A stretch of DNA of 64,000 nt from Prochlorococcus marinus CUG1438 (lineage in GTDB: Bacteria; Cyanobacteriota; Cyanobacteriia; PCC-6307; Cyanobiaceae): contig JAEPLS010000001.1 of the NCBI GenBank assembly GCA_017644325.1, positions 682,001 through 746,000 of the forward strand, in the 5' to 3' direction. The notes under the pieces are model-generated. The model did not search any database and had not been told where the DNA came from. It worked only from the letters and a program-made list of their open reading frames with translations. A program made the position numbers and the translations under genes. Shown here piece by piece: positions 1 through 10,262 of this stretch (positions are counted from its first letter, which is position 1; every line of letters starts with the position of its first letter).

Positions 1-648
1 AAAATCGACTAATCTTACTTGAGCTTTTGAGTTTGTGACCTCATTTATAAGATCTAGACTTTCTCCAGTCAGCAAATATTGTTCTTTTGATTGACTTGTA
101 AAGCTCCCATATGCTGAACCTATAAGTAAGGTTATTAATCCAATATGTACAACTAAAGGACCGACTTTTCCAATTAAACCCCTTCTTGCGGAAATATGAC
201 TTCTAAATTTGAACGTTTTCCATCCTCTTTTCTCAAGTAACAAATTAACTTTTGATATAAGGTCTTTATCTTTATTAATTGTGTGACTTGAGGTTAATTG
301 CAGTTTTTTAAATTTTTTTTCGTTCTTATATTCAATCCATTTTAATGAAGCGTTTAAGGAGGGAATTTGCCTTCTTAAACTACAAGCTGCGAGAGAAATG
401 CAAAGAAGAATTAATGTAAATAAAAACCAAAAGCTTGTGTATATATGATCTAATTGAAGTTTTAAAACTTTTTCTCCATTTAAAAATCCTAAAATTGGAG
501 CATCATCAAATATATCAATATAGAATTTTTTACTATTACCTTGAGGTATGAATGTTCCAATGCCACTTGAAACGGCTATGAAAATTATGAGTGATATAGC
601 GAATCTTAAACTTGATATTTTTAAAATTAAATTCCTAAAAATAATCAT
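1..648 (-). CDS. ccs1: Cytochrome c biogenesis protein Ccs1/ResB, N-terminal part
   Basis: This is the first 216 codons of a System II cytochrome c maturation protein; the rest lies beyond the left edge. Ccs1 works with CcsA in the thylakoid membrane to deliver and attach haem to apocytochromes. The reading frame is open throughout, with a hydrophobic N-terminal helix followed by [11 protein letters not shown], a second helix around residues 70-95 and a third with [19 protein letters not shown]. That spacing is typical of ResB/Ccs1. The ATG at 648 abuts the ccdA stop with no gap, so the two are probably translationally coupled. Family call is firm; only the C-terminus is unseen. Confidence 0.88.
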   Translation of the reverse strand, partial: MIIFRNLILKISSLRFAISLIIFIAVSSGIGTFIPQGNSKKFYIDIFDDAPILGFLNGEKVLKLQLDHIYTSFWFLFTLILLCISLAACSLRRQIPSLNASLKWIEYKNEKKFKKLQLTSSHTINKDKDLISKVNLLLEKRGWKTFKFRSHISARRGLIGKVGPLVVHIGLITLLIGSAYGSFTSQSKEQYLLTGESLDLINEVTNSKAQVRLVDF

Positions 649-1305
649 TTAAATCCAATTTGAAAATAAATTTAATAACCCCAGGGAAATTAAAAAAATC
701 CCACTTAATGTAGGAATGAGTTGACTAAATTTTCTAAGCTCCAAAAATTTTTTTAAGTTTTCTGCAGTAGCTCCTGCAACAATTAATGGAATTACTTGAC
801 CTATTCCAAAGAAAAATAAAAAAATAATAGAGATTGCGGGGTTTTTAGCTTGTGATACCCAAGCCAGAAGAGTTGCCAAAACTGGAGTAATGCAAGGTGA
901 AGAGGCTAGTCCAAAAGTAGTTCCTATTGCAAAAGGTCCCAGAAATGATGGTATTTTATCTTCAATTATTCTTAAATCAGGTCCATTTGGGAACTGAAAC
1001 TTAAGAATTCCTAGTAAATTTAAACCCATTATTATTGCTATCAAGGCAACAAACGAGGAGTAATAAGATGGAATTTGTCCGTATATTTTACCTAATAATC
1101 CACTGACAGCACCAAGTGTAACTAGTGAAAAAACGATACCTCCTGAAAAACTAATGAGTTTAAATTTATTGTTCTCGGTTCCTCCTATATAAGCAATTGT
1201 GACTGGAAGTAATGACAATGAACATGGTCCAAGACTGGTTAAAAGTCCTGCGCTAAAAACCAAAAATATAGTAAATGGACCTGGATTAATAAGACCATTT
1301 TGCAT
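649..1305 (-). CDS. ccdA: Thiol-disulfide transporter CcdA
   Basis: CcdA carries reducing equivalents across the thylakoid membrane so that apocytochrome c cysteines stay reduced for haem attachment by the adjacent Ccs1. The 218-residue protein has six predicted membrane helices and the two family cysteines in LTSLGPCSLSLLP (Cys28) and LASSPCITPV (Cys138). An in-frame TTG two codons upstream is possible, but the ATG at 1305 has AGAGG about ten bases before it and is preferred. It lies between ftsW and ccs1 on the same strand. Confidence 0.93.
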   Translation of the reverse strand: MQNGLINPGPFTIFLVFSAGLLTSLGPCSLSLLPVTIAYIGGTENNKFKLISFSGGIVFSLVTLGAVSGLLGKIYGQIPSYYSSFVALIAIIMGLNLLGILKFQFPNGPDLRIIEDKIPSFLGPFAIGTTFGLASSPCITPVLATLLAWVSQAKNPAISIIFLFFFGIGQVIPLIVAGATAENLKKFLELRKFSQLIPTLSGIFLISLGLLNLFSNWI

Positions 1306-1386
1306 AATCAAATTACCTCTTTGAGATAATTCTGAAATAACTAAATTTAATGATTCGATAGCTTGATTTAATTTTTTAAATTCTAA

Positions 1387-2619
1387 CTAATTAAGAGTCT
1401 TTCGTGTACTAATCATCCCTATGAATCCCGTAGACTCAAGTGAACATCTTAGCAACATACCTGCAATAAAAAAGGAAGCGATCAATGAATTTCCACCATA
1501 ACTAATAAAAGGTAATGGTAAGCCTGTGGTAGGCATTGAACCTGTTGCTACAGCAATATGCATTATTGATTGGCCTATTAACAATACACCACATCCGATA
1601 GCAACTAATTTTGTATAGTTATTTCTGCATTTAAGAGCAATTCTTAAGGTGATATAAGAGAAAACCACTAAAAATCCTAAATACAAAGTACATCCTAATA
1701 AGCCAAATTCCTCTGCAAAAATAGCGAAAATAAAATCTGTATACATGAATGGAAGGTATTGTAATTTCTGTATAGAGAGCCCAAATCCTTGTCCGAATAA
1801 ACCACCTGAACCTATAGCTAATAAACTCTGAACTAATTGAAAACCATTGCCTTGCTGATCTTTCCAGGGATCAATAAAGGAGGTAACTCTTAGTTTTTGA
1901 TATTCGTTTGTTAATATACTCATACACCCAGTCATGAAGCCCAATGAGGCAAATGTAAATAGAGAACTAAGTCTTACGCCCCCACATAAACCCATTATCC
2001 AAAAGAGAACCCCTGTTAATGATGCGGTACTTAAATTAGGTTGCTTAAGTATTAGTAAAATTAAAAAACAATAGGAAAATAATGAAATTAATTTTTTATC
2101 ATTTTTAATTAAATTCCAATGAGCAAAAAGGTTTGAAGCCTCAAGAATCAGAAAAGGCTTTATTAATTCAGATGGTTGGAGACGAAGATTTCCTATTAGT
2201 AGCCATCTTGAAGATCCATTTACTGTGATGCCTATAATATTCGTGAGGAAAATCAAAAGGAATAAAAAATAAAAAATAATCCTTGAAAATTTTAAAAGAT
2301 TTCTAATTTTGGTATTTATAACAAAATAAAATAGACCAATTCCTGGAATTGTCCAAATAATTTGTTTTTTTAAAAAGTAAGCCCAATTTCCCATTTCCCT
2401 ACTAGCGACCCACCAGCTTGATGATCCTAAGATGAATATTCCTAAAATTGACCAAATCCCAACTAACATAATCAGTATTTTCGCCTCATAAGGCCATATA
2501 GCCCAAGGTAAAGGAAATATAGATTCTTTTAAAAAGTTTTGATTATCTAAATTAGAACTAAGATTTTTTTTTCTTTTATGATTTTTTTTAAATTTAATTT
2601 TTTCTTGACTTATCTCCAC
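1387..2619 (-). CDS. ftsW: FtsW/RodA-type peptidoglycan glycosyltransferase
   Basis: This is a SEDS-family membrane glycosyltransferase that polymerises lipid II at the septum. The 410 residues hold about ten membrane helices and the family blocks NGSSRWLLIGNLRLQPSELIKP in the middle and GLPLPFISYGGNSLIASFF near the C-terminus. The start is a GTG. A basic, low-complexity N-terminal tail of about 40 residues precedes the first helix. FtsW is favoured over RodA because it is the usual SEDS protein beside ccdA/ccs1 in marine picocyanobacteria; sequence alone does not fully separate them. Confidence 0.85.
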   Translation of the reverse strand: MEISQEKIKFKKNHKRKKNLSSNLDNQNFLKESIFPLPWAIWPYEAKILIMLVGIWSILGIFILGSSSWWVASREMGNWAYFLKKQIIWTIPGIGLFYFVINTKIRNLLKFSRIIFYFLFLLIFLTNIIGITVNGSSRWLLIGNLRLQPSELIKPFLILEASNLFAHWNLIKNDKKLISLFSYCFLILLILKQPNLSTASLTGVLFWIMGLCGGVRLSSLFTFASLGFMTGCMSILTNEYQKLRVTSFIDPWKDQQGNGFQLVQSLLAIGSGGLFGQGFGLSIQKLQYLPFMYTDFIFAIFAEEFGLLGCTLYLGFLVVFSYITLRIALKCRNNYTKLVAIGCGVLLIGQSIMHIAVATGSMPTTGLPLPFISYGGNSLIASFFIAGMLLRCSLESTGFIGMISTRKTLN

Positions 2620-2887
2620 TTTTTTTACTGTACATATACTATTGAGACGTTAAATCGAGACTTTGCAAGTTTTTATGAAAGATTTAAGGTATAAACCAAT
2701 AAAAAAAGATGTCTAATCATAAATTCTCAACGTGAAGAATAAAGTAAATAATGGTCTTTAGATTTATCACAAATCTTAAGAATTAATTTTTTATAGAAAA
2801 AAACTAGCTAAAAGTCACCTCTCCGTGATAGATTCCGTGAGTTTATATACTTACTTCAAACCATTATTTTAGAGGGGGTTTTAAACC
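2620..2887. promoter_or_regulatory. Divergent intergenic region upstream of the ATP synthase operon
   Basis: These 268 bases separate minus-strand ftsW from plus-strand atpI and must hold the atp operon promoter. A purine-rich AGAGGGGGT at about 2872 serves as ribosome binding site for atpI. I cannot pick a single convincing -35/-10 pair in this AT-rich stretch. Confidence 0.4.
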
Positions 2888-3364
2888 ATGTTCACATCAG
2901 TGGACTCAAATACAAAAAAAGTTGAGCATCCTTCTTCCAAGAATGTTCAATTTTCTGAATCCCTCGACAATTCGATCATCAAAGAGAGTAAATCAGTCAT
3001 TGCCACTAAATTAGATACTTTTCTCTCTAAAAACGATGAATACACAAAATTGCAATTAACAATTTTTGGAATTACTTTTATTGTTTCTATTTTCGTAGCA
3101 TCAATAACTGGAATTTTTCTCGGATTTACTTTTGGTTTTAGTATTTTAATAGGTGCAATTTCCGGCATTTTTTACTTACGTTTGCTCGCTAAAAGTGTAG
3201 GGAAACTAGGTAAAGAATCAACAGGTGTATCAAAATTGCAACTATTAGTTCCAGTTTGCCTCTTTATTTTTTCTAGCAAGCTAGGATCTCTGGATATTTT
3301 TCCTGCAATGATAGGGTTTTTCATTTACAAGCCTTCACTCATTTTTTATTTTTCACGTTCTTAA
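2888..3364 (+). CDS. atpI: ATP synthase protein I
   Basis: AtpI is the small membrane protein at the head of bacterial atp operons, thought to help assemble the c-ring. The 158-residue product has a polar N-terminal tail of about 50 residues followed by four hydrophobic helices, with the glycine-rich [21 protein letters not shown] between the first pairs. Sequence conservation in this family is low, so the call rests largely on topology and on position immediately before atpB. Confidence 0.85.
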   Translation: MFTSVDSNTKKVEHPSSKNVQFSESLDNSIIKESKSVIATKLDTFLSKNDEYTKLQLTIFGITFIVSIFVASITGIFLGFTFGFSILIGAISGIFYLRLLAKSVGKLGKESTGVSKLQLLVPVCLFIFSSKLGSLDIFPAMIGFFIYKPSLIFYFSRS

Positions 3365-3408
3365 GTAAATTTTGTTTTCAAAATTTATTAATCCTTTATT
3401 CAAATCAA

Positions 3409-4134
3409 ATGTTCTTTAATTCCTTGCTAACAAATTTTGCAGCATTAGAAGTTGGTCAACATCTTTATTGGCAAATTGGAAATATCAGACTTCACGGGCA
3501 GGTATTTTTGACATCTTGGATTTTATTGGGTGCGTTATTAATTTTCATTTCTTTAGGAACTAAAAAAATGGAAAATGATCCCAAAGGCCTTCAAAACTTG
3601 CTTGAGTTTCTCTGGGATTATATAAGAGATCTAGCTAGGACTCAAATAGGTGAAAAAGTTTATAGAGATTGGATGCCATTTATAGGTACTTTATTTTTAT
3701 TTGTATTTGTTAGTAATTGGGGAGGAGCTTTAATTCCTTGGAGATTGATTAAGTTACCTAGTGGCGAATTGGGTGCACCTACTGCAGATATAAACACAAC
3801 AATAGCCTTGGCTTTATTGGTTTCACTTTCTTATTTCTATGCTGGTTTAAGCAATAAGGGTTGGAGATACTTTGAATATTATGTTCACCCAACTCCGATT
3901 ATGCTTCCTTTTAAAATTTTAGAGGACTTTACTAAACCTCTATCCCTCTCTTTTAGGCTATTTGGAAATATATTGGCTGATGAACTTGTTGTTGGTGTTT
4001 TAGTATTCTTAGTTCCACTAATTCTGCCAATACCAGTTATGTTTCTGGGATTATTTACTAGTGCAATTCAGGCATTGATTTTCGCAACTTTGGCTGCCTA
4101 TTACATAGGAGAAGCTGTTGAAGAACATCATTAG
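3409..4134 (+). CDS. atpB: ATP synthase F0 subunit a
   Basis: Subunit a forms the proton half-channels facing the c-ring in the thylakoid membrane. The 241-residue protein has the expected membrane helices and the essential arginine in [17 protein letters not shown] (Arg183). It follows atpI after 44 bases and is separated from atpE by an unusually long 166-base spacer with two hairpins. Confidence 0.97.
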   Translation: MFFNSLLTNFAALEVGQHLYWQIGNIRLHGQVFLTSWILLGALLIFISLGTKKMENDPKGLQNLLEFLWDYIRDLARTQIGEKVYRDWMPFIGTLFLFVFVSNWGGALIPWRLIKLPSGELGAPTADINTTIALALLVSLSYFYAGLSNKGWRYFEYYVHPTPIMLPFKILEDFTKPLSLSFRLFGNILADELVVGVLVFLVPLILPIPVMFLGLFTSAIQALIFATLAAYYIGEAVEEHH

Positions 4135-4151
4135 CTTTCTTCTAATATGTT

Positions 4152-4220
4152 CAGACGCTTTTACAAAGTGTCTGTAATCTGGCAAAATATCTAATCGCGT
4201 AGGTCTGAAACTATCAGACC
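4152..4220 (+). promoter_or_regulatory. Paired hairpins in the atpB-atpE spacer
   Basis: Two stem-loops lie in the spacer: CAGACGC (4152-4158) with GTGTCTG (4168-4174), allowing one G-U pair, and GGTCTG (4202-4207) with CAGACC (4215-4220) around a 7-base loop. Neither is followed by a T-run, so they do not look like terminators. In this position they could protect or start a separate atpE message, fitting the high copy number of subunit c; that role is inference. Confidence 0.45.
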
Positions 4221-4282
4221 CATTCTTAAATTTAAAGGATGTCCAAGCGTGAATGACAAAAAAGATTTATCACAAGCATTAA

Positions 4283-4546
<264 letters not shown>

Positions 4547-4614
4547 AAGTTAATATTGCTTCTATTCCTTATTAGCAATATTTCAATTTAATTTTTTAAC
4601 TTCAACTGAATCAT

Positions 4615-5076
4615 ATGTTGGCCTTTAATTTTTTTGGTGCTGCAGAAGGTGGATTATTTGATATAAATGCCACTTTGCCACTAATGGCAATACAAGTAGT
4701 TGCTCTTACTTACATATTAAATTCTCTTTTTTTTAAGCCTGTAGGCAATATTGTTGAAAAAAGAGAAAAGTTTGTAAGTAATAATATTATTGAGGCTAAA
4801 AATAAACTTTCAGAGGTCAAAAAGTTAGAAGCTGATTTATTAACTCAGCTTCAAAGTGCTCGTACAGAAGCTCAAAGGATTGTGAGCGAAGCTGAGAATG
4901 AGTCTGATAAGCTTTATAAAGAAGCATTAGAACTTGCTAACAATGAGGCAAATGCTTCTAAAGAAAAAGCAAGGCTAGAAATTGAAAGTCAGACATCTGT
5001 TGCTCGTGATCAACTTTCTAAACAGGCTGATGACTTGAGCGAACTTATTGTTAATAGATTGATTCTAGAAAAATGA
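4615..5076 (+). CDS. atpF': ATP synthase F0 subunit b'
   Basis: Photosynthetic ATP synthases use a b/b' heterodimer as peripheral stalk. This 153-residue protein has one membrane helix near residues 20-40 followed by a long charged coiled coil. Being first of the two b-type genes and having the short acidic N-terminus identifies it as b'. It overlaps the downstream b gene by four bases (ATGA), suggesting coupled translation and balanced synthesis. Confidence 0.93.
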   Translation: MLAFNFFGAAEGGLFDINATLPLMAIQVVALTYILNSLFFKPVGNIVEKREKFVSNNIIEAKNKLSEVKKLEADLLTQLQSARTEAQRIVSEAENESDKLYKEALELANNEANASKEKARLEIESQTSVARDQLSKQADDLSELIVNRLILEK

Positions 5077-5585
5077 ATTTAACTCTTTTAGCTACAGAAG
5101 GTTTTGGATTGAATTTCAATTTATTTGAAACTAATATCCTTAATTGGGCTGTAGTGGTTTTCGGCCTTTATAAATTTTTGCCTGGTTTTCTAGGCAAGAT
5201 GCTTCAAAAAAGGAGAGAAGGAATCCTTCTTGAATTAAAAGATGCTGAAGATCGACTACTCAAAGCTACACAAGCTTTAGAGAAGGCAAAGAAAGACTTA
5301 TCTTCAGCAGAAGAAAAAGCTTCTCAAATAAAAGCAGATTCTCTTAAAAGATCTGAATCAATCAGAATGGAAAGTGAGAAAAAAGCTATAGAAGAGATGG
5401 CACGAATTAAACAAAGTGCAATCTCCGATGAGAGCTCTGAAGCATCCAGAGCAATTTCTCAACTTCGAAAAGAAGCTGTTGAACTAGCTATTAAAAAAGC
5501 TTTAGATTCTCTCCCAAATAGACTTGATAAGACAACACAAGAAAATTTGGTAACTCAATCAATTAACAATATTGAGGTGAACTAA
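5073..5585 (+). CDS. atpF: ATP synthase F0 subunit b
   Basis: This is the second peripheral-stalk subunit, 170 residues, with one membrane helix (about 20-45) and a long alpha-helical, Lys/Glu/Ala-rich stalk. Its ATG lies inside the end of the b' gene, and its TAA shares a base with the atpH ATG (TAATG). Confidence 0.95.
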   Translation: MNLTLLATEGFGLNFNLFETNILNWAVVVFGLYKFLPGFLGKMLQKRREGILLELKDAEDRLLKATQALEKAKKDLSSAEEKASQIKADSLKRSESIRMESEKKAIEEMARIKQSAISDESSEASRAISQLRKEAVELAIKKALDSLPNRLDKTTQENLVTQSINNIEVN

Positions 5586-6127
5586 TGCCACTTTTAAATT
5601 CAATTACTACTCCATACGCAGAGGCATTACTTCAAGTTGTGAATGAAAATTCACAAACTGAAGAGATAGTTTCTGAGGTTAAACAACTCTTGGAATTAAT
5701 GAATGATTCCCCTGAATTGGAGAAGGCACTATCCTCTCCAATTTTAGAGACAGATGCTAAAAAGAAAATCATTATTGAAATTTTCTCAAACAAGGTTAAT
5801 TCCTCTTTACTGAATTTCTTAAAATTATTGGCCGATAGGCAAAGAATTGGAATTCTTTCTTCAATTCTTGGTAGGTTTTTAGAGATTTATCGAGAAAATA
5901 GTAATATTGCTTTGGCAACCGTTACTTCTGCCGTCGAGCTTACTGATGAACAGAAAGGTTTAATAACCAAAAAGATCATCAACATTGCTGGAACAGAAAA
6001 ATTAGAACTTGTAACTAAAATCGATCCATCTCTTATTGGTGGTTTCGTCGCCAGTGTAGGATCAAAAGTAATTGATGCTTCCCTTGCTTCACAAATAAGA
6101 AAACTTGGCTTATCCCTCTCCAAGTAA
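5585..6127 (+). CDS. atpH: ATP synthase F1 subunit delta
   Basis: Subunit delta links the peripheral stalk to the top of F1. The 180-residue protein begins with the typical ITTPYAEALLQV and ends with the C-terminal signature DPSLIGGFVASVGSKVIDASLASQI. It overlaps atpF by one base and precedes atpA by 30 bases. Confidence 0.96.
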   Translation: MPLLNSITTPYAEALLQVVNENSQTEEIVSEVKQLLELMNDSPELEKALSSPILETDAKKKIIIEIFSNKVNSSLLNFLKLLADRQRIGILSSILGRFLEIYRENSNIALATVTSAVELTDEQKGLITKKIINIAGTEKLELVTKIDPSLIGGFVASVGSKVIDASLASQIRKLGLSLSK

Positions 6128-6145
6128 CTTTTAAATCAACCTTAA

Positions 6146-7675
<1,530 letters not shown>

Positions 7676-7694
7676 ATTTATTTAAGGAGATACC

Positions 7695-8645
7695 ATGGCA
7701 AATCTTAAAGAGATCAGAGATCGAATCGTTTCCGTTAAAAATACAAGAAAAATAACGGAGGCAATGAGACTCGTTGCAGCTGCAAAAGTAAGGAGAGCTC
7801 AAGATCAAGTTCTTAAGAGTAGACCTTTTGCAGATAAACTTGCACGTGTTTTAGAAAATATTCAATCAAAAGTACAATTTGAGGCTGTCGACTCTCCTCT
7901 ATTATCCAAGAGAGAAGTAAAAAGCATCACCTTGGTTTGCATAACTGCAGATAGAGGTTTATGCGGTGGTTACAACACAAATATAATAAAAAAGGTAGAA
8001 ATAAGATATGCAGAATTAGTCAAACAAGGGTATCAACCAAATTTGATTTTAGTAGGTAAAAAAGCTATTGGATATTTTCAAAATAGAAAGGATAGATATG
8101 TAATTAAAAGTACTTTCAAAGAACTAGAACAGGTACCCACAGTTCAGGACTCTGAAGGAGTTACCAATGAGATTTTAGCTGAATTTCTTTCAGAAAATTC
8201 TGATAGGGTAGAAATTATTTACACTAAATTTATAACTCTTGTTAGCTGCGCCCCTGTCGTTCAAACACTATTGCCACTTGATCCTCAAGGAATTGCTGAG
8301 GAAAATGATGAAATTTTTAGGTTGACTACAAAAGATAGTAAGTTACTTGTTGAAAAATCAAACATTGAAAAAAGTGATTCAGAGAAGTTGCCATCAGATA
8401 TCGTTTTTGAACAAAGCCCTGATCAACTATTAGATTCGTTATTACCCTTATATTTACAGAATCAGGTGCTAAGAGCTCTTCAAGAGTCGGCAGCTTCAGA
8501 ACTAGCTTGCAGAATGACTGCTATGAATAATGCGAGTGATAATGCTAAAGAATTAGCAAGTACTTTGAATCTAACCTATAACAAAGCCAGACAAGCAGCT
8601 ATTACTCAAGAAATATTAGAAGTTGTAGGAGGTTCAGCAGTTTAG
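7695..8645 (+). CDS. atpG: ATP synthase F1 subunit gamma
   Basis: Gamma is the central rotor shaft. The 316-residue protein has the N-terminal helix MANLKEIRDRIVSVKNTRKI and the C-terminal helix with ASELACRMTAMNNASDNA. The central domain carries a cyanobacterial-type insertion around residues 195-245, but I see no CxxxxxC redox pair of the plant type. A strong ribosome binding site (AAGGAGAT) sits seven bases before the ATG. Cyanobacterial annotations often call this gene atpC. Confidence 0.97.
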   Translation: MANLKEIRDRIVSVKNTRKITEAMRLVAAAKVRRAQDQVLKSRPFADKLARVLENIQSKVQFEAVDSPLLSKREVKSITLVCITADRGLCGGYNTNIIKKVEIRYAELVKQGYQPNLILVGKKAIGYFQNRKDRYVIKSTFKELEQVPTVQDSEGVTNEILAEFLSENSDRVEIIYTKFITLVSCAPVVQTLLPLDPQGIAEENDEIFRLTTKDSKLLVEKSNIEKSDSEKLPSDIVFEQSPDQLLDSLLPLYLQNQVLRALQESAASELACRMTAMNNASDNAKELASTLNLTYNKARQAAITQEILEVVGGSAV

Positions 8646-8661
8646 GAATGAGATTTAGAAT

Positions 8662-8988
8662 ATGCCTGATTACAATATAAAAGTTCAATTTGAGCAAAAG
8701 ACATTCAGTTTTTTATGTTCTGAAGATCAAGATATTATTTCAGCGGCAAAAATGAATGGAATAGATTTACCAAGTAGTTGTTGTTCAGGAGTTTGTACAG
8801 ACTGTGCATCCATGATATTGGAAGGATCTTTAGATCAAGAAGATGCTATGGGATTAAATGATGATTTAAGGGGAAAAGGCTTTGCACTTTTGTGTGTGGC
8901 ATATCCTAAGTCGGATTTGAATATTGTTATTGGTAAAGAAGTCGAAGATGATTTATATAATGATCAATTTGGTAAATATCAAAAATGA
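8662..8988 (+). CDS. 2Fe-2S plant-type ferredoxin
   Basis: This 108-residue ferredoxin has cluster ligands Cys40, Cys45, Cys48 and Cys78 in the C-x4-C-x2-C...C pattern, the first three within LPSSCCSGVCTDCA. It is not the main photosynthetic ferredoxin: the usual PYSCRAGAC is replaced by PSSCCSGVC and the tail is longer. It starts 16 bases after atpG and overlaps the next small gene by four bases, so it probably shares the atp transcript. Its partner enzyme is not evident. Confidence 0.88.
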   Translation: MPDYNIKVQFEQKTFSFLCSEDQDIISAAKMNGIDLPSSCCSGVCTDCASMILEGSLDQEDAMGLNDDLRGKGFALLCVAYPKSDLNIVIGKEVEDDLYNDQFGKYQK

Positions 8989-9176
8989 AATTAACATCAG
9001 TTGATTTTTATTTAGACTGGCCAGTTTCAATAAAATTAAAAAATTTAAGGAAATTTATCATTTCAAATTTAGAAAAAAAAGGTGATGTAATTAGATGGTC
9101 AATTGTTGATATTCAAAATTCTATTGACCCTTTTGGAACAAAAAAACTTAAAATTAAAGTTGTGTTAGCTAACTAA
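8985..9176 (+). CDS. Conserved hypothetical protein, 63 residues
   Basis: I do not recognise this family. The ATG overlaps the ferredoxin stop (ATGA), so the two proteins are probably made together. The product is basic and soluble-looking with alternating strands and one helix, and no cysteines, so it is not itself an iron-sulfur protein. It may be a ferredoxin accessory protein, which is inference from overlap only. Confidence 0.7.
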   Translation: MKLTSVDFYLDWPVSIKLKNLRKFIISNLEKKGDVIRWSIVDIQNSIDPFGTKKLKIKVVLAN

Positions 9177-9203
9177 AGAATATAACTTTAATTAATTTTA
9201 CTA

Positions 9204-10262
9204 ATGGAAATTTCACCAACAATATTCATTGTTCCAACCGGTATTGGTTGTGAAGTAGGTGGTTTTGCTGGGGATGCGCTTCCTACCGCTAAATTATTAG
9301 CATCGGCAAGTGGATGTTTAATTACGCATCCAAATGTTATGAATGGTGGTAATCTTTCTGAAAAAGATAAAAATATTCTTTATGTTGAGGGTTATAGTTT
9401 AGACCGACTAGCTAAAGGAGAAATCGCTTTAAAAAAGGTAAAGCAACAGAAAATTGGGATAATTTTTGATTCAGCTATTGCAAGTGAAATATTAGTAAGA
9501 CATTTACAAGTCGCTGATGCATGTGTTTCCACTTTAGGGATTAATGTAAATTCTTATGTGGTTACAAAAAAACCATTAAACATAGTTATTGATTCTGATC
9601 CGTCAAAAATGAGTGGTGGCACAATTGAAAATCCTGATACTCTAATTGATGCAGGAAAATGTTTAATAGAAAAAGGAGTTACGGCAATAGCAATTGTGGC
9701 AAAATTTCCAGATGATTCTGATTCGCAAGAAACAAATAGCTATAGAGAGGGGAAAGGGGTTGATCCTATTTCTGGAGTCGAAGCAGTTATAAGTCATGTA
9801 ATAAGCAAATTCTTAAAAGTTCCCTGTGCTCATGCCCCAGCTTTAAATCCAATTGAGTTGAATGAAAATTTAGATCCTCGTGCAGCCGCAGAAGAAATAG
9901 GATACACCTTTTTACCATCAGTGTTGGTTGGTTTAAGCAATGCACCCGACATTGTTGAATTGCCTACTAAACATGAATTAATCACACTACACCCTGATCA
10001 GATTGAATCTATTGTTGTTCCTGATGGTGCACTAGGAGGAGAAGCAGTACTAGCATCTATTGAAAAAGGTTTGAATATAATCTCTGTAAGAAATCAAAAT
10101 ATATTAAAAGTGACCAATGAGTATTTTGATTATCCTAATCTTTTTGAAGTAAACAATTATTTTGAAGCTGCAGGAATAATTCTTGCTATCAGAAAAGGTA
10201 TCAACCTTAAGTCAATTAAACGACCTTTGAAAAACATTCAAAAAATTCCTAATAATTATTAA
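9204..10262 (+). CDS. DUF3326 domain-containing protein
   Basis: This 352-residue protein belongs to the uncharacterised DUF3326 family common in cyanobacteria. Conserved-looking stretches include VPTGIGCEVGGFAGDALP at the N-terminus, GVDPISGVEAVISH and NLDPRAAAEEIGYTFLPSVL. It looks like a soluble, glycine-rich alpha/beta enzyme; no substrate can be assigned. It closes the ATP synthase/ferredoxin gene run and overlaps convergent nadE by four bases. Confidence 0.85.
   Translation: MEISPTIFIVPTGIGCEVGGFAGDALPTAKLLASASGCLITHPNVMNGGNLSEKDKNILYVEGYSLDRLAKGEIALKKVKQQKIGIIFDSAIASEILVRHLQVADACVSTLGINVNSYVVTKKPLNIVIDSDPSKMSGGTIENPDTLIDAGKCLIEKGVTAIAIVAKFPDDSDSQETNSYREGKGVDPISGVEAVISHVISKFLKVPCAHAPALNPIELNENLDPRAAAEEIGYTFLPSVLVGLSNAPDIVELPTKHELITLHPDQIESIVVPDGALGGEAVLASIEKGLNIISVRNQNILKVTNEYFDYPNLFEVNNYFEAAGIILAIRKGINLKSIKRPLKNIQKIPNNY

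Noticed and set aside
2947-3168. Antisense ORFs inside atp, groEL, gpmI and other core genes
   Set aside because: They mirror the codon structure of strongly conserved genes on the opposite strand and have no independent support.
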